From the NCBI RefSeq assembly GCF_014192745.1, contig NZ_JACHYJ010000011.1, positions 1-64,000 on the forward strand: 64,000 nt of DNA. The letters run 5' to 3'. The notes beneath the pieces are model-generated. The model was given only the letters and a program-made list of their open reading frames with translations, did not search any database and was not told the DNA's origin. The DNA is from Luteimonas sp. RC10 (GTDB lineage Bacteria; Pseudomonadota; Gammaproteobacteria; Xanthomonadales; Xanthomonadaceae). The translations under genes and the position numbers were made by a program. Of this stretch, positions 29,593-39,050 are shown piece after piece (the stretch's first letter is position 1; every line of letters starts with the position of its first letter).

Positions 29593-30462
29593 TCAGTCGC
29601 GCTCGACCCGGTCCAGCATTGCCAGCATGGCGGCGCGGAACTGCGGCGAGAACGACGCGTCGTTGTGGCCGCGCTCGGGCACGATTTCCAGGCGCTTGTC
29701 CTGGGCCGGCAGCGGCACCGCGTCGAACAGCGCCTGCGAAAACCGCGGTGCGGTGACGACATCGCGTTCGCCGACAACGAACAGCACCGGCTCGTCCAGC
29801 CGCTTGGCGACCTCGAGGTTGCCGGCCTGCTGCAACGCCGGTGCGATGTCGAAGCGGCGTACCGTCAGCCGCGTCCAGAACCCAGAACGCGCGCGCATCG
29901 CCGCGGCCCAGTCCTCGGCCGTGGTCATCGAGCTTTCGAGCACCAGCCCATCGAGCGTGCGCGCATCGGCGACATGGCCGGCGAGGAAGCTCCCCAACGA
30001 TTGCCCGTGCACGATCAGCGGCCGGCCCGACGCCGCGGTGTCGCTGCGCAGCGCGTCGTAGACCTGCAGGGCATCGGCCTGCAGCGCGGCGATCGTCGGC
30101 GTGCCGGTGCTGCCGCCGTAGCCGCGGTGGTCGACCAGCACCAGGTCCACCGGCAAGGCGTCGTAGACCCGCAGCGCGTACTTGGCATACAGACCGATGC
30201 GATAGCCGTTGCCGCCGAAGTACAGCACCGTCGCCCGGGCATCGGGCCGCTGCAACCGCAGTTGATACAGCGAAGCGCCGTCGGGCGTTGCGATCCGCGT
30301 CTCGGTCGCGGTGTATGCAGGGTACTCGGCACGCAGCGCGGCGAGGTCGGTGGGCGGTGCCGGCATCGGCCGGACAAGATGCGATTCCTGCACGCGCAAG
30401 GCACAACCGGCCAGCACGAGACAGCACACGACGGTCGCCAGACGGCGTAGGGGTCGAGACAT
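29593..30462 (-). CDS. Alpha/beta-hydrolase family lipoprotein
   Basis: The 289 residues begin with a lipoprotein signal ([15 protein letters not shown], lipobox LAGC), so the protein is probably anchored to a membrane facing the periplasm. The rest is an alpha/beta-hydrolase fold: an early strand [12 protein letters not shown], an oxyanion-type region [10 protein letters not shown], the nucleophile elbow HGQSLGS, an acid in VVGERD and a terminal His in ERGHNDASF. The catalytic triad therefore looks complete, but the substrate cannot be told. The ATG at 30462 starts the signal peptide; the frame extends upstream only as the shadow of rsmI and neighbours. It lies 38 bases after rsmI on the same strand. 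Confidence 0.85.
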   Translation of the reverse strand: MSRPLRRLATVVCCLVLAGCALRVQESHLVRPMPAPPTDLAALRAEYPAYTATETRIATPDGASLYQLRLQRPDARATVLYFGGNGYRIGLYAKYALRVYDALPVDLVLVDHRGYGGSTGTPTIAALQADALQVYDALRSDTAASGRPLIVHGQSLGSFLAGHVADARTLDGLVLESSMTTAEDWAAAMRARSGFWTRLTVRRFDIAPALQQAGNLEVAKRLDEPVLFVVGERDVVTAPRFSQALFDAVPLPAQDKRLEIVPERGHNDASFSPQFRAAMLAMLDRVERD

Positions 30463-30500
30463 GCGAACAGCATCCTTGCAATGGATGCCGTTCGACCCGC

Positions 30501-31358
30501 TCAGGCGTCGAGAGTTCCCTGCCCGTACAACGCCTTGCGCGGCGCGCCGCTGAGCTCGGCAGCGACCTTGGCGGCGGTCGACGGCGGCAGGTGACGCGCG
30601 AGCGCGGCGTAGAGCCGCCGGCCCTCCGCCAGCGCCGCGTCCTCGGACGCAGGGGCGCCTTCGACGAGCACGACGAATTCGCCCTTGCGCTGGTCGGCAT
30701 CGGCGACGACGCGCGCGTGCAAGGTCGCCAGGTCGCCGTCGAGCACGGTCTCGAACAACTTGGTCAGCTCGCGCGCAACGACCGCGCGGCGCGCGGGACC
30801 GAATGCCGCGACGGCATCGGCGAGCATCGCGTCGATCCGGTGCGAGGATTCGTAGAACAGCAAGGTGCGCGGTTCGGCGGCGAGCGCCTGCAGCCGCTCG
30901 CGGCGCGCGCCGGCCTTCGCCGGCAGGAAGCCCTCGAACACGAAGCGGTCGCTGGGCAGGCCGGCCACGCTCAGCGCGGCGATCAGCGCGCTGGCCCCCG
31001 GCACCGGCGACACCCGCAAGCCGGCCGCACGCGCGGCCGCGACCAGCCGAAAGCCCGGATCGCTGACCAGCGGGGTGCCGGCATCGCTGACCAGCGCCAG
31101 CGTCTCGCCACCGCGCAGGCGTTCCACCAGACGCGCCGCCAGCCCGTCCTCGTTGTGCTCGTGCAGCGCGACCAGCGGCCGCTCGATGCCGAAATGACCG
31201 AGCAGCTGGCGGGTGTGCCGGGTGTCCTCGGCGCAGATCGCATCGACATCGCGCAGCACCTGCTGCGCGCGGGGCGACAGGTCGCCGAGATTGCCGATCG
31301 GCGTGGCGACGACGTGCAGGACGCCCGGCGCGGGCGTGGGGCGGGCGGATGCAGTCAT
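30501..31358 (-). CDS. rsmI: 16S rRNA (cytidine1402-2'-O)-methyltransferase RsmI
   Basis: Tetrapyrrole-methylase fold enzyme acting on C1402 of 16S rRNA together with RsmH. Signatures are [18 protein letters not shown] at the N terminus, [25 protein letters not shown] and FYESSHRI. The ATG at 31358 has GGAG five bases upstream and is preferred (285 residues); a GTG three codons upstream is also possible. It is divergent from lpoA, with about 55 bases between them; the pair rsmI/lpoA-yraN is conserved in gammaproteobacteria. Confidence 0.95.
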   Translation of the reverse strand: MTASARPTPAPGVLHVVATPIGNLGDLSPRAQQVLRDVDAICAEDTRHTRQLLGHFGIERPLVALHEHNEDGLAARLVERLRGGETLALVSDAGTPLVSDPGFRLVAAARAAGLRVSPVPGASALIAALSVAGLPSDRFVFEGFLPAKAGARRERLQALAAEPRTLLFYESSHRIDAMLADAVAAFGPARRAVVARELTKLFETVLDGDLATLHARVVADADQRKGEFVVLVEGAPASEDAALAEGRRLYAALARHLPPSTAAKVAAELSGAPRKALYGQGTLDA

Positions 31359-31413
31359 CGTCTCCACAGCGGAACGCTAGAATGCGGCCATTATCCCGCA
31401 GCGGAACCGCGAC

Positions 31414-32643
31414 ATGACAGCAACCCAGGCCCAGACCGCGCACGCGACCCCGCGCGTCCTCCGTCCCGGCAGCGCCACCCGCCCGATGGTGGCCGTGGCT
31501 CTGGTGGCGCTGATCGCCGGGTGCGCGACCGTGCGCACCACCGGCACCGCCGGGCCCGGCGGGGGCGACGTCGCCCCCGCCGAGCCGGGACGCTGGCAGT
31601 TCGACGACGCCCGCCCGCCCGCCGAGTCCGATGGCTACCGCCCGCCGCGCAAGCTCGCGGTGCTGCTGCCGATGAGCGGCGCGCTGGCAACCGCGGCCGG
31701 CCCGGTCCGCGACGGCCTGCTGGCCGGCTACTACGGCGAGCGTCGCACGCGGCCGGAACTGGCCTTCTACGACACCGCCGGCACCCCGGCCGGCGCCGCT
31801 GGTGCCTATGCCCGCGCGGTCGCCGAGGGCGCCGACCAGATCGTCGGGCCGCTGGGCCGCGACGAGGTCGACGCGGTCATGCAGTCGGCGCCGGCGGTGC
31901 CGCTGCTCGCGCTCAACCGCGGCGCGACCACACCGCCCGAGAACTCGGCGGCGTTCTCGCTGGCACCGGAGGACGAAGGCGATGCGGCCGCGCAGTACCT
32001 GCTGAACCGCAACGCGCGCAATGTGCTGGTGCTCAGCAATGGCGACGACAATGCGCGGCGCAGCGTCGACGCGCTGCGCGCACGCCTGACCCAGGCCGGC
32101 GGCAACATCGTCGGCACGATCGCGGTCGTCGGCGACACGCCGGTCGACCAGACCGCTGCCTTCCGCAACGCGGTGACCGCCGGTGCGGGCGTGGACGCGG
32201 TGTTCCTCGCGATCCGCGGCAACCAGGCGCGCGTGATCGCGCCGCAGCTGTCGGTTGCCGGGCTCGGCAGTCGGTTGCGCCTGGGCACCTCGCAGCTCAC
32301 CGCAGGCACCGGCAAGCCGGAAGAAGACCAGATCCTGGACGGCATCGTGTTCCCGACCGAAAGCTGGTCGACCGGGGCCAGCGCGCGCTCGCTGCCGCCG
32401 CAGGCGACGATCGCCCGCGACCTGCCGACCGCGCGCGGCGGCGCGGCGCGGCTGTTCGCGTTCGGCTTCGATGCCTGGCTGCTGAGCGGCTACCTCGAAC
32501 ACCTGAGCCGCAATGCCGAGGCCGGGATCGGCGGCGCCACCGGCATGCTGCGCATCGGCCCCGGTGGCCAGGTCGTGCGCCAGCCGGCGTGGGCGACCTG
32601 GCGCGACGGTCGCGTGGTCGCGCAGGCGGACGCCGGCGGTTGA
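31414..32643 (+). CDS. lpoA: Penicillin-binding protein activator LpoA-like lipoprotein
   Basis: Outer-membrane lipoprotein that in E. coli stimulates PBP1A. A long start (about 24 residues) precedes the signal helix and lipobox LIAGC (near 37). The body (about 75-400) is a periplasmic-binding-protein fold: [53 protein letters not shown] and [15 protein letters not shown]. It is shorter than E. coli LpoA because the N-terminal TPR-like domain is absent, as in other xanthomonads. A TAGAAT (31378-31383) is a candidate -10 box. yraN starts within its stop codon. Confidence 0.88.
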   Translation: MTATQAQTAHATPRVLRPGSATRPMVAVALVALIAGCATVRTTGTAGPGGGDVAPAEPGRWQFDDARPPAESDGYRPPRKLAVLLPMSGALATAAGPVRDGLLAGYYGERRTRPELAFYDTAGTPAGAAGAYARAVAEGADQIVGPLGRDEVDAVMQSAPAVPLLALNRGATTPPENSAAFSLAPEDEGDAAAQYLLNRNARNVLVLSNGDDNARRSVDALRARLTQAGGNIVGTIAVVGDTPVDQTAAFRNAVTAGAGVDAVFLAIRGNQARVIAPQLSVAGLGSRLRLGTSQLTAGTGKPEEDQILDGIVFPTESWSTGASARSLPPQATIARDLPTARGGAARLFAFGFDAWLLSGYLEHLSRNAEAGIGGATGMLRIGPGGQVVRQPAWATWRDGRVVAQADAGG

Positions 32644-33020
32644 ACGATCGCCGCAGCGACGGCCAGGCCGCCGAGCGGGCGGCACTGGCCCACCTGCAGG
32701 CGGCCGGACTGACCCTGCTGGCCGCCAACGTCGGCTATCGCGGCGGCGAACTGGACCTGGTCATGCGCGATACGCGCGGTGCGACTGCAACGGTCGTGTT
32801 CGTCGAGGTGCGACATCGTCGCAACCTGCGCTTCGGCGGCGGCGCGGCCTCGATCGATGCCGGCAAGCGCCGCCGGCTCGTGCTGGCGGCGCAGCTGTTC
32901 CTGTCGCGCCAGCCCCGGCTGCGTGACCTGCCCTGTCGCTTCGATGTCGTCGAAACCAGCGGCGATGTCGCCGCGCCGACGCTGCGTTGGATCGAGGACG
33001 CGTTCCGCGCGGACGATTGA
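32640..33020 (+). CDS. yraN: YraN family protein (UPF0102)
   Basis: Small endonuclease-fold protein (126 residues) of unknown cellular role. The conserved core is present: [23 protein letters not shown] and the terminal FDVVE. No ATG fits; the proposed start is the TTG at 32640, whose last two bases begin the lpoA stop (TTGA), so translation would be coupled. The position after lpoA is the usual one. Confidence 0.88.
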   Translation: MNDRRSDGQAAERAALAHLQAAGLTLLAANVGYRGGELDLVMRDTRGATATVVFVEVRHRRNLRFGGGAASIDAGKRRRLVLAAQLFLSRQPRLRDLPCRFDVVETSGDVAAPTLRWIEDAFRADD

Positions 33021-33171
33021 GCGTCTGCTGGCGACGTGCACGCGGCGTTTGTCGACGCGCGCATCTGCCGCCGCATGACCATCGCCTGGACCCATGCCAG
33101 ATCAGGGTCCGATGCGCATCCGGTGGTGCCGCATGCGAAGATCGGCACGGGGCACTACAGGGGATTCAGGG

Positions 33172-33729
33172 ATGAGGCGATCGATCGCCAGCTGCGTGCT
33201 GGCCTGCCTGCTGTTCACCACTGCGATGGGCAGCGCGTCCGCCCAGGACGCGACGCCACCGGCGGTCGGCAGCCTGCCGCCACCGTTGCTCGGCAAGGAC
33301 CGCGCGGGCCGCGACGTCGATCTCGCCGCGCTGCGCGGCAAGGTCGTGATCGTGACCTTCTGGGCCTCCTGGTGTCCGCCCTGCCGCAAGGAACTGCCGG
33401 TGCTGGGGCAGTTCCAGCGCGTGGTGGGCCGCGATGCGCTCGAGGTCATCGCGGTCAACTACAAGGAACCGCGCGCCGAGTTCAACAACGTGGTCCGCCA
33501 GAACCGCGACATCGACCTGACCTGGATTGCCGACCCGCGCGGCCGCATCAGTGATCTGTACGGCGTGCGGACGCTGCCGCACATGTTCATGCTCGATCGC
33601 GAAGGCCGCGTGGCCTTCACCCATCGCGGCTACAGCGAGCAATCCCTGCCCGGCATCATCGACGAAGTGCTGAGCCTGCTGCCCGAGGAGGTGCGCACGC
33701 GCCCGGTACCCGACACCGCAGCGCGCTGA
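33172..33729 (+). CDS. Thioredoxin-like (TlpA/ResA type) periplasmic protein
   Basis: A signal peptide (MRRSIASCVLACLLFTTAMGSASA) precedes a thioredoxin fold with the redox motif WASWCPPCRKE (near 67-70 for CPPC) and a cis-Pro segment TLPHMFMLDREG. Total length 185. Such proteins reduce or rearrange disulfides in the periplasm, often for cytochrome c maturation, but no partner gene is near. The ATG at 33172 was chosen because it starts the signal; the open frame runs 26 codons further upstream. Its stop is one base from the convergent thiL stop. Confidence 0.88.
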   Translation: MRRSIASCVLACLLFTTAMGSASAQDATPPAVGSLPPPLLGKDRAGRDVDLAALRGKVVIVTFWASWCPPCRKELPVLGQFQRVVGRDALEVIAVNYKEPRAEFNNVVRQNRDIDLTWIADPRGRISDLYGVRTLPHMFMLDREGRVAFTHRGYSEQSLPGIIDEVLSLLPEEVRTRPVPDTAAR

Positions 33730-33730
33730 G

Positions 33731-34687
33731 TCAGCCGGGGAAATGGTCCCAGCCGGCACGCGCCGGCGTCCAGGCGACCCCATCGCCGGTGTGCGCAACG
33801 ACGCCGTCGCCGGCCACGATGTGCCCGATCCGGGTGACCGGCGTGCCGCTGGCGCATGCGACCGCGTCGATCGCCGCGCGCGCATGCGCGGGGGCGGTGA
33901 AACACAGCTCGTAATCGTCGCCGCCCGCGGCCTGCAGCGCACGCCGCTGTTCGGGATCGGCGATCGCGCGCCGCAGCGCCTCGGAGGCCGGCAGCGCATC
34001 GACATCGATCTGCGCGCCCACCCCACTTCCCCGGCAGACATGGCCGAGGTCGGCCAGCAGACCGTCGGACACATCGATCGCGGCATGCGCATGTGCCGCC
34101 AGCGCCCCGCCCAGCGCAAGCCGCGGGTCCGGGCGATCGAGCCGACGACGCAGTTCGACATTGCGCGCCCCGCCCTGCGTCCACTGCGCAAGTGCGGCTG
34201 CCGCATCGCCCAGGGTGCCGCTGACCCAGACGTCGTCGCCGACCCGGGCGCTGTCGCGCCGCAGCGCCTGGCCGGGCGCAACAAGGCCGTGCACCGTGAC
34301 GCAGACCGACAGCGGGCCGCGCGTGGTGTCGCCGCCGACCAGCGCGACCGCATGCGGACGCGCCAGCGCGTCGAAGCCGTCGAGGAAGGCATCGATCCAG
34401 GCGGCATCGGGGGTCGGCAGCGACAGCGACAAGGTGCACCAGGCCGGGCGTGCGCCCATCGCGGCCAGGTCCGACAGATTGACCGCCAGCGCCTTCCAGC
34501 CGATGTCGGCGGCGCCGGTGTCGTCTGGAAAATGCACGCCACTATTGAGCGTGTCCATCGCGACCACGAGCTGCGCGCCCGGTTCGGGCGCCAGCAGCGC
34601 GGCATCGTCACCGATGCCCAGCACCACATCGCCCCGCTGCACCACGCGGGCGCGGATGCGGTCGATCAGCGCGAATTCGCCGGCCAT
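33731..34687 (-). CDS. thiL: Thiamine-monophosphate kinase
   Basis: Phosphorylates thiamine phosphate to thiamine diphosphate, the final step of the pathway. The 318 residues show the PurM-like fold with GIGDDAALLAPEPG, the metal and nucleotide site MDTLNSGVHFP, NLSDLAAMGARP, GGDTTRGPLS, the DVSDGLLADLGH motif and GGDDYELCFTAP. It is the last gene of the glyA-nrdR-rib-nusB run; the nusB stop is 22 bases upstream. Confidence 0.96.
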   Translation of the reverse strand: MAGEFALIDRIRARVVQRGDVVLGIGDDAALLAPEPGAQLVVAMDTLNSGVHFPDDTGAADIGWKALAVNLSDLAAMGARPAWCTLSLSLPTPDAAWIDAFLDGFDALARPHAVALVGGDTTRGPLSVCVTVHGLVAPGQALRRDSARVGDDVWVSGTLGDAAAALAQWTQGGARNVELRRRLDRPDPRLALGGALAAHAHAAIDVSDGLLADLGHVCRGSGVGAQIDVDALPASEALRRAIADPEQRRALQAAGGDDYELCFTAPAHARAAIDAVACASGTPVTRIGHIVAGDGVVAHTGDGVAWTPARAGWDHFPG

Positions 34688-34709
34688 CGGTGCGCGGGCG
34701 CGATGACGC

Positions 34710-35174
34710 TCAGCGGCCGCGCAAGGCCCCGACCTCGGGCGCGCGCCACTGCGCGGCGGCGCGGTCGAGTACGCCGTTGACGTAGGTGTGGCCGTGCTCG
34801 GAACCGAAGCGCTTGACCGTGCGCAGGGCCTCATCGATGACCACGCGATAGGGCACGTCGACGCGGTGCTGCAGCTCGTAGGCGGCAATGCGCAGCATCG
34901 CGCGCTCGATCGGGTCGACCTCGTCGATCTCGCGGTCGAGGAACGGCGCCAGCGCGGCGTCGAGCTCGCGGTAGCGGCTGCCCACGCCGTGCACCAGATC
35001 CTCGAAGTACGCCAGATCGGCGACTTCCTTGGCCTGTTCGTGCGCGAACTGCGCGACGATCTCGCGCGCCTGCGCGCCCGACATCTGCATCGCGTAGATG
35101 GCCTGCAGCGCGCGGCGGCGCGCGCGCGAGCGCAGCACCGGGTCGACGCCATGGGGTTTGCGGGTCTGGGTCAT
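34710..35174 (-). CDS. nusB: Transcription antitermination factor NusB
   Basis: RNA-binding protein of rRNA antitermination complexes with NusE, NusA and NusG. The 154 residues include [19 protein letters not shown] near the N terminus, an acidic middle, [12 protein letters not shown] and [14 protein letters not shown] at the C terminus. The start overlaps the ribH stop by 4 bases; ribH-nusB is a very common pair. Confidence 0.96.
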   Translation of the reverse strand: MTQTRKPHGVDPVLRSRARRRALQAIYAMQMSGAQAREIVAQFAHEQAKEVADLAYFEDLVHGVGSRYRELDAALAPFLDREIDEVDPIERAMLRIAAYELQHRVDVPYRVVIDEALRTVKRFGSEHGHTYVNGVLDRAAAQWRAPEVGALRGR

Positions 35175-35638
35175 CCGATCTTGTCCAGCAGGTTGCTCAT
35201 TTCGATGGCGACCAGCGCCGCCTCCTCGCCCTTGTTGCCGTGGCTGCCGCCGGCCCGCTTCTCGGCATCGGCGTAGTCCTCGACCGCGAGCACGCCGTTG
35301 GCGACCGGCACGCCGGCATCGAGCGCGACGCGCATCAGCGCATCGCTGCAGCCGTCGGCCACCTGCTCGTAGTGCCGGGTGTCGCCGCGCACCACGCAGC
35401 CCAGCGCCAGCAGCGCGGCGTGGCCGCCGGCCGTGGCGAGGCGCGCGCAGGCCAGCGGAATCTCCCAGGCGCCGGGCACGCGCACCACATCGACCGCAGC
35501 CTCGGCGACGCCGTGGTCGGCGAACGCCTTGCGCGCGCCGGCGACGAGCGCGTCGGTGATCTTGGGATTCCAGCGGCTGGCGACGATCGCGTAGCGCGCG
35601 CCGGCCGGGGCGCGCAGGTCGCCTTCGATGTGGCTCAT
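35171..35638 (-). CDS. ribH: 6,7-dimethyl-8-ribityllumazine synthase
   Basis: Penultimate riboflavin enzyme; condenses the RibB product with the pyrimidine from the RibD branch. The 155 residues show the lumazine-synthase motifs [44 protein letters not shown] and [22 protein letters not shown] (ATG 35638) was taken as the N terminus; an ATG two codons upstream (35644) is also possible. It lies 40 bases downstream of ribBA. Confidence 0.96.
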   Translation of the reverse strand: MSHIEGDLRAPAGARYAIVASRWNPKITDALVAGARKAFADHGVAEAAVDVVRVPGAWEIPLACARLATAGGHAALLALGCVVRGDTRHYEQVADGCSDALMRVALDAGVPVANGVLAVEDYADAEKRAGGSHGNKGEEAALVAIEMSNLLDKIG

Positions 35639-35678
35639 GGGCATGGGGTCTCGCTCAGGCCGGCCAGTTTAGCGCGCG

Positions 35679-36779
35679 TCATGCCGGAACGGTCTCCACG
35701 ACCTCCAGCCCGTAGCCGGCCAGGCCGATCTGCCGGCGCGGCGTGCCCAGCACGCGCAGCCGGCCCAGGCCCAGGTCGGCGAGGATCTGCGCGCCAGCGC
35801 CGTTGCGCCGCCACTGCCCCACATCCTTGTCCTTGCCCGGCGGACGCACGACCGGCTCCTGCCGCAGCCGTGCCAGCAGGCCGTCGGCATCGCGCGGCGC
35901 CGACAGCACGACCATCACACCCTGGCCCTCGGCCGCGATCGCGCGCAGCGCGTCGGTGGCGGCGACGCCGAAATCGTCGCGGCGCCAGTGCAGCAGATCG
36001 GCCAGCGGGTTCTCGACCTGGACACGGACCAGCGTCGGGGTCGCCGCATCGGGCGTACCGCGGACCAGCGCGAAATGCAGTTCGTGCGCGATCCGGTCGC
36101 GGTAGGTCACCAGCCGGAACGGGCCGAACTCGGTGTCGATGTCGCGCTCGTCGATGCGCTCGACGGTGCGTTCGGTGCTCAGGCGGTAGGCGATCAGGTC
36201 GGCGATCGAGCCCATCTTCAGCCCGTGCTCGCGTGCGAACGCCTCCAGCTCAGGGCGGCGGGCCATGCTGCCGTCCGGGTTGAGGATCTCCACCAGCACG
36301 CCCGCCGGCTCCAGTCCTGCCAGCATCGCCAGGTCCACGCCGGCCTCGGTGTGGCCGGCGCGCGTCAGCACGCCGCCGGGCTGGGCGATCAGCGGGAAGA
36401 TGTGGCCGGGCTGGTGCAGGTCCTCGGGCCGCGCATTCGGGCGGACCGCGGTGCGAATGGTATGCGCGCGGTCGTGCGCCGAGATGCCGGTGGTCACGCC
36501 CTCGGCAGCCTCGATGCTGACCGTGAAGTTGGTCTGGAACTGCGCGGTGTTGGCCCGCACCATCGGCGCCAGCCCCAACTGGGCCGCGCGGTCCGCGGTC
36601 AGCGGCAGGCAGACCAGACCGCGGCCGTGGGTGACCATGAAGTTGATGTCGGCCGGCCGGACCAGTTCGGCGGCCATGATGAGGTCGCCCTCGTTCTCGC
36701 GGTCTTCGTCGTCGACAACGACGACCATCCGGCCGGCACGGATCTCTTCGAGCAGTTCGGGAATCGGCGCGAAGTTCAT
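35679..36779 (-). CDS. ribB: 3,4-dihydroxy-2-butanone-4-phosphate synthase with a degenerate GTP cyclohydrolase II domain
   Basis: The N-terminal 205 residues are a full RibB domain: VVVDDEDRENEGDLIMAAE binds metal and substrate, and THGRGLVCLPL, HTEAGVDLA complete the site. The C-terminal 150 residues follow the RibA fold (FRLVTYRDRIAHELHFALV) but lack the zinc cysteines of active GTP cyclohydrolase II: the place of the usual SECLTGD and CDCG segments reads RVQVENPLADLLHWRRDDFG. Only the first activity is therefore expected, and a separate RibA must exist elsewhere. Start overlaps the ribE stop by 4 bases. Confidence 0.95.
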   Translation of the reverse strand: MNFAPIPELLEEIRAGRMVVVVDDEDRENEGDLIMAAELVRPADINFMVTHGRGLVCLPLTADRAAQLGLAPMVRANTAQFQTNFTVSIEAAEGVTTGISAHDRAHTIRTAVRPNARPEDLHQPGHIFPLIAQPGGVLTRAGHTEAGVDLAMLAGLEPAGVLVEILNPDGSMARRPELEAFAREHGLKMGSIADLIAYRLSTERTVERIDERDIDTEFGPFRLVTYRDRIAHELHFALVRGTPDAATPTLVRVQVENPLADLLHWRRDDFGVAATDALRAIAAEGQGVMVVLSAPRDADGLLARLRQEPVVRPPGKDKDVGQWRRNGAGAQILADLGLGRLRVLGTPRRQIGLAGYGLEVVETVPA

Positions 36780-37393
36780 GCGCGCGCTCCTGGCGGCACC
36801 ACGCCACTGGCGAGCAGGCGCTCGACATAGCGCGCCACCAGGTCCACTTCGAGATTGACCGCCTCACCCACCGCGGTGGCGCCGAACGCGGTGTGCGCCA
36901 CGGTGTGCGGCACCAGGGCCACTTCGAAGCCGTCGGCATCGACCGCGTTGACCGTCAGACTGACGCCGTCGACGCAGATCGAGCCCTTGTGCGCGACGTA
37001 GCGCAGCAATGCCGCCGGCGCCTCAAAGCGCCAGCGCTGCGCGCGGGCGTCGTCGTGCACCGAGGCCACGCGGCCGATGCCATCGACATGCCCGCTGACC
37101 AGATGTCCGCCGAGCCGGTCGGTCGGGCGCATCGCGCGTTCGAGGTTCAGCGGGCGGCCCGCGGCCAGCGCACCGAGCGTGGTCAGTGCCAGCGTCTCGG
37201 TCGAGGCATCCGCCTCGAAGTGCGCGTCGTCGTGCGCGACGACCGTGAGGCAGACGCCGTTGACCGCGATGCTCTCGCCCAGCGTCACGTCCGCGAACGG
37301 CAGCGTGCCGACCGCGATGCGCAGCCGCGCGTCGCCGCCGCGGGCCTCGTTGGAAACCAGGCGTCCGACGCCTTCGATCAATCCGGTGAACAT
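36776..37393 (-). CDS. ribE: Riboflavin synthase, alpha chain
   Basis: Dismutates two 6,7-dimethyl-8-ribityllumazine molecules to riboflavin. The 205 residues consist of two lumazine-binding repeats: MFTGLIEGVGRL with SIAVNGVCLTVV, and GHVDGIGRVASV with SICVDGVSLTVNAV. The ATG at 37393 has a clear GGAGG seven bases upstream (37401-37405 on +). It is the first gene downstream of the FMN riboswitch. Confidence 0.96.
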   Translation of the reverse strand: MFTGLIEGVGRLVSNEARGGDARLRIAVGTLPFADVTLGESIAVNGVCLTVVAHDDAHFEADASTETLALTTLGALAAGRPLNLERAMRPTDRLGGHLVSGHVDGIGRVASVHDDARAQRWRFEAPAALLRYVAHKGSICVDGVSLTVNAVDADGFEVALVPHTVAHTAFGATAVGEAVNLEVDLVARYVERLLASGVVPPGARA

Positions 37394-37400
37394 GTCGCTG

Positions 37401-37428
37401 CCTCCGTCCGTGCGGATCGCCCGCACGG
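37401..37428 (-). promoter_or_regulatory. Hairpin and ribosome binding site before ribE (likely riboswitch expression platform)
   Basis: On the - strand CCGTGCGG (37421-37428) and CCGCACGG (37408-37415) form an 8-bp stem with a 5-base loop. The Shine-Dalgarno GGAGG follows two bases later (37401-37405). The lack of a T run and the closeness to the ribosome site suggest control of translation more than termination. Confidence 0.5.
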
Positions 37429-37493
37429 TGTGCCGAATGGGAACGGTTCGGGACGCGACAGCGCGCGCGGCCACAGGCCACGCAGGACGTCGT

Positions 37494-37650
37494 CTTCTTG
37501 CATCCGGACTATGACCGTCGGCCCCGGACTTCGACCGGGTCTGCTGACCTGCCGGGCCGATGCGATGATCTCGCACGTCGCCGGCAGCGCTCGCGGGCTC
37601 GCGCGTCGCCGCGCCTACCGCCGGTGGGGACTTCCACCCCGCCCTGAAGA
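37494..37650 (-). promoter_or_regulatory. FMN riboswitch (RFN element)
   Basis: The - strand shows the conserved core in order: GGGCGGGGTGGAAGTCCCCA, ACCGGCGGTAG, GCCCGCGAGCGC, AGGTCAGCAGACCCGGT, GAAGTCCGGGGCCGACGGT, ATAGTCCGGATG. The closing helix pairs TCTTC (37646-37650) with GAAGA (37494-37498). It lies between ribD and ribE, so FMN would down-regulate ribE, ribBA, ribH and perhaps nusB and thiL, while ribD upstream is spared. Confidence 0.95.
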
Positions 37651-37684
37651 CATTCGATTGGATGCCGGACGGGCCGGCGCGGGC

Positions 37685-37690
37685 ATTCTA
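37685..37690 (-). promoter_or_regulatory. Candidate -10 box upstream of the FMN riboswitch
   Basis: TAGAAT on the - strand, 35 bases before the riboswitch closing helix and 145 bases past the ribD stop. No good -35 is visible at 16-18 bases. It would give the riboswitch-controlled genes their own transcript. Confidence 0.4.
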
Positions 37691-37834
37691 GCAGCGCCGT
37701 GCCCGTCACCCCGCCCCGCTTGGCGGGACGCTTCATTGCACCGAGTCTGGATTCACGCGTTTGTGTGAGCGCGCCGGCCGATGCCACACCCAGGCAGCCA
37801 CCACACTCGGGGGCCGTGGATCGGGGCGGCGGGC

Positions 37835-38932
37835 TCAGCCGACGGTGGCCGGGCGCAGCCGCAGCCGGAGGTCGTCGCCAACGTGCGCGACCTCGACCGT
37901 CTCCAACTGCAGCCGTTGCGCCATCGCATCGATGCCCAGGCCGTCGAACAGCGGCCGGGCGCGCTCGCCGAGCAGCACCGGGGCGACATAGAGCAGCAGT
38001 TCGTCGACCAGGCCCGCCCGCAGCAACGCGCCCGAGAGCACTGCGCCGGCCTCGACCTGGACCTCGTTGATGCCGCGGGCGGCCAGCAGCGTCAGCGCCG
38101 CCGCCAGGTCCAGCCGGCCGTCGCGCTGCGGCACCGCGGCGTGTTCGCAGCCAAGATCCGCGGGCACCGCGGCATCGGCGGCGTGCAGATAGAGCGTGGG
38201 CGCGGCCGCGTCGCGGACCTGTCGGCGCGACAGCGAAGCGAGCCCGGCATCGAGCACGACGCGCAGCGGCGGCAAGAACGGCGCCGCATCCTCGAGCCGC
38301 ACGGTGAGCGCCGGGTCGTCGGCGAGCACGGTCCCGCTGCCGGTCAGGATCGCGCCGCTGCGCGCACGCCAGCGCATGACGTCGGCGCGCGACTGCGGAC
38401 CGCTGATCCACTTCGACGTGCCGTCGGCCATTGCCGTGCGCCCGTCGAGGCTGCAGGCGAGCTTGACCCGGACCCACGGGCGGCCGCGCTCGACACACGA
38501 CAGAAAGCCCACGTTGAGCGCGCGCGCCTGCGCTTCCAGCAGGCCGGCCTGGACCGCGATCCCGGCCGCGCGCAGCCGGGCGAAGCCGGCGCCGTCGACC
38601 TGCGGGAACGGGTCGCGCATCGCCGCGACCACGCGCGCCACGCCGGCCTCGATCAAGGCATCGGCGCAGGGCCCGGTGCTGCCGACGTGCGCGCACGGTT
38701 CGAGGGTGACATAGGCGGTGGCCCCCCGTGCCCGCTCACCGGCGGCCTGCAGCGCGACCACCTCGGCGTGCGCCCCCCCCTTGCGCGCATGCCAGCCTTC
38801 GCCGACGACCGCACCGCCTTGCACCAACACGCAGCCGACCATCGGATTGGGCCGTGCCGTCCAGGCGCCACGCTCGGCCAGCGCCAGTGCGTGCGCCATG
38901 TGGCGGTGGTCGTCGGTATCGAAGTCGGTCAT
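37835..38932 (-). CDS. ribD: Bifunctional diaminohydroxyphosphoribosylaminopyrimidine deaminase / 5-amino-6-(5-phosphoribosylamino)uracil reductase
   Basis: Second and third steps of the riboflavin pyrimidine branch. The N-terminal deaminase domain (about 1-145) has PNPMVGCVLV, the zinc and catalytic motif GGAHAEVVAL and PCAHVGSTGPC; the second motif departs from the common PCxHxGRTPPC pattern but keeps both cysteines and the His. The C-terminal reductase domain (about 150-360) has RVKLACSLDGRTA, SGTVLADDPALTVR and EAGAVLSGALL. The 365 residues are normal. The ATG at 38932 (MTDFDTDDH) was chosen; another lies three codons upstream. nrdR is 118 bases upstream on the same strand. Confidence 0.95.
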   Translation of the reverse strand: MTDFDTDDHRHMAHALALAERGAWTARPNPMVGCVLVQGGAVVGEGWHARKGGAHAEVVALQAAGERARGATAYVTLEPCAHVGSTGPCADALIEAGVARVVAAMRDPFPQVDGAGFARLRAAGIAVQAGLLEAQARALNVGFLSCVERGRPWVRVKLACSLDGRTAMADGTSKWISGPQSRADVMRWRARSGAILTGSGTVLADDPALTVRLEDAAPFLPPLRVVLDAGLASLSRRQVRDAAAPTLYLHAADAAVPADLGCEHAAVPQRDGRLDLAAALTLLAARGINEVQVEAGAVLSGALLRAGLVDELLLYVAPVLLGERARPLFDGLGIDAMAQRLQLETVEVAHVGDDLRLRLRPATVG

Positions 38933-39050
38933 ACGCAGCATTTCCAGATGATCAGGGGACTTGCGCCATGTGCTTGAGCGCACGCCTGCGCTACTCGCCA
39001 TCGGCCGGCGCGCAATTCGGATCCCGCCAACCGCGCGCTCGCGCGGCCGG

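Noticed and set aside
29593..33020. Long open frames on both strands across rnpB, rsmI, lpoA and yraN
   Set aside because: They cover several well-identified genes in the wrong frames; only the 3' parts that match the hydrolase (29593-30462) and YraN (32640-33020) carry family motifs.
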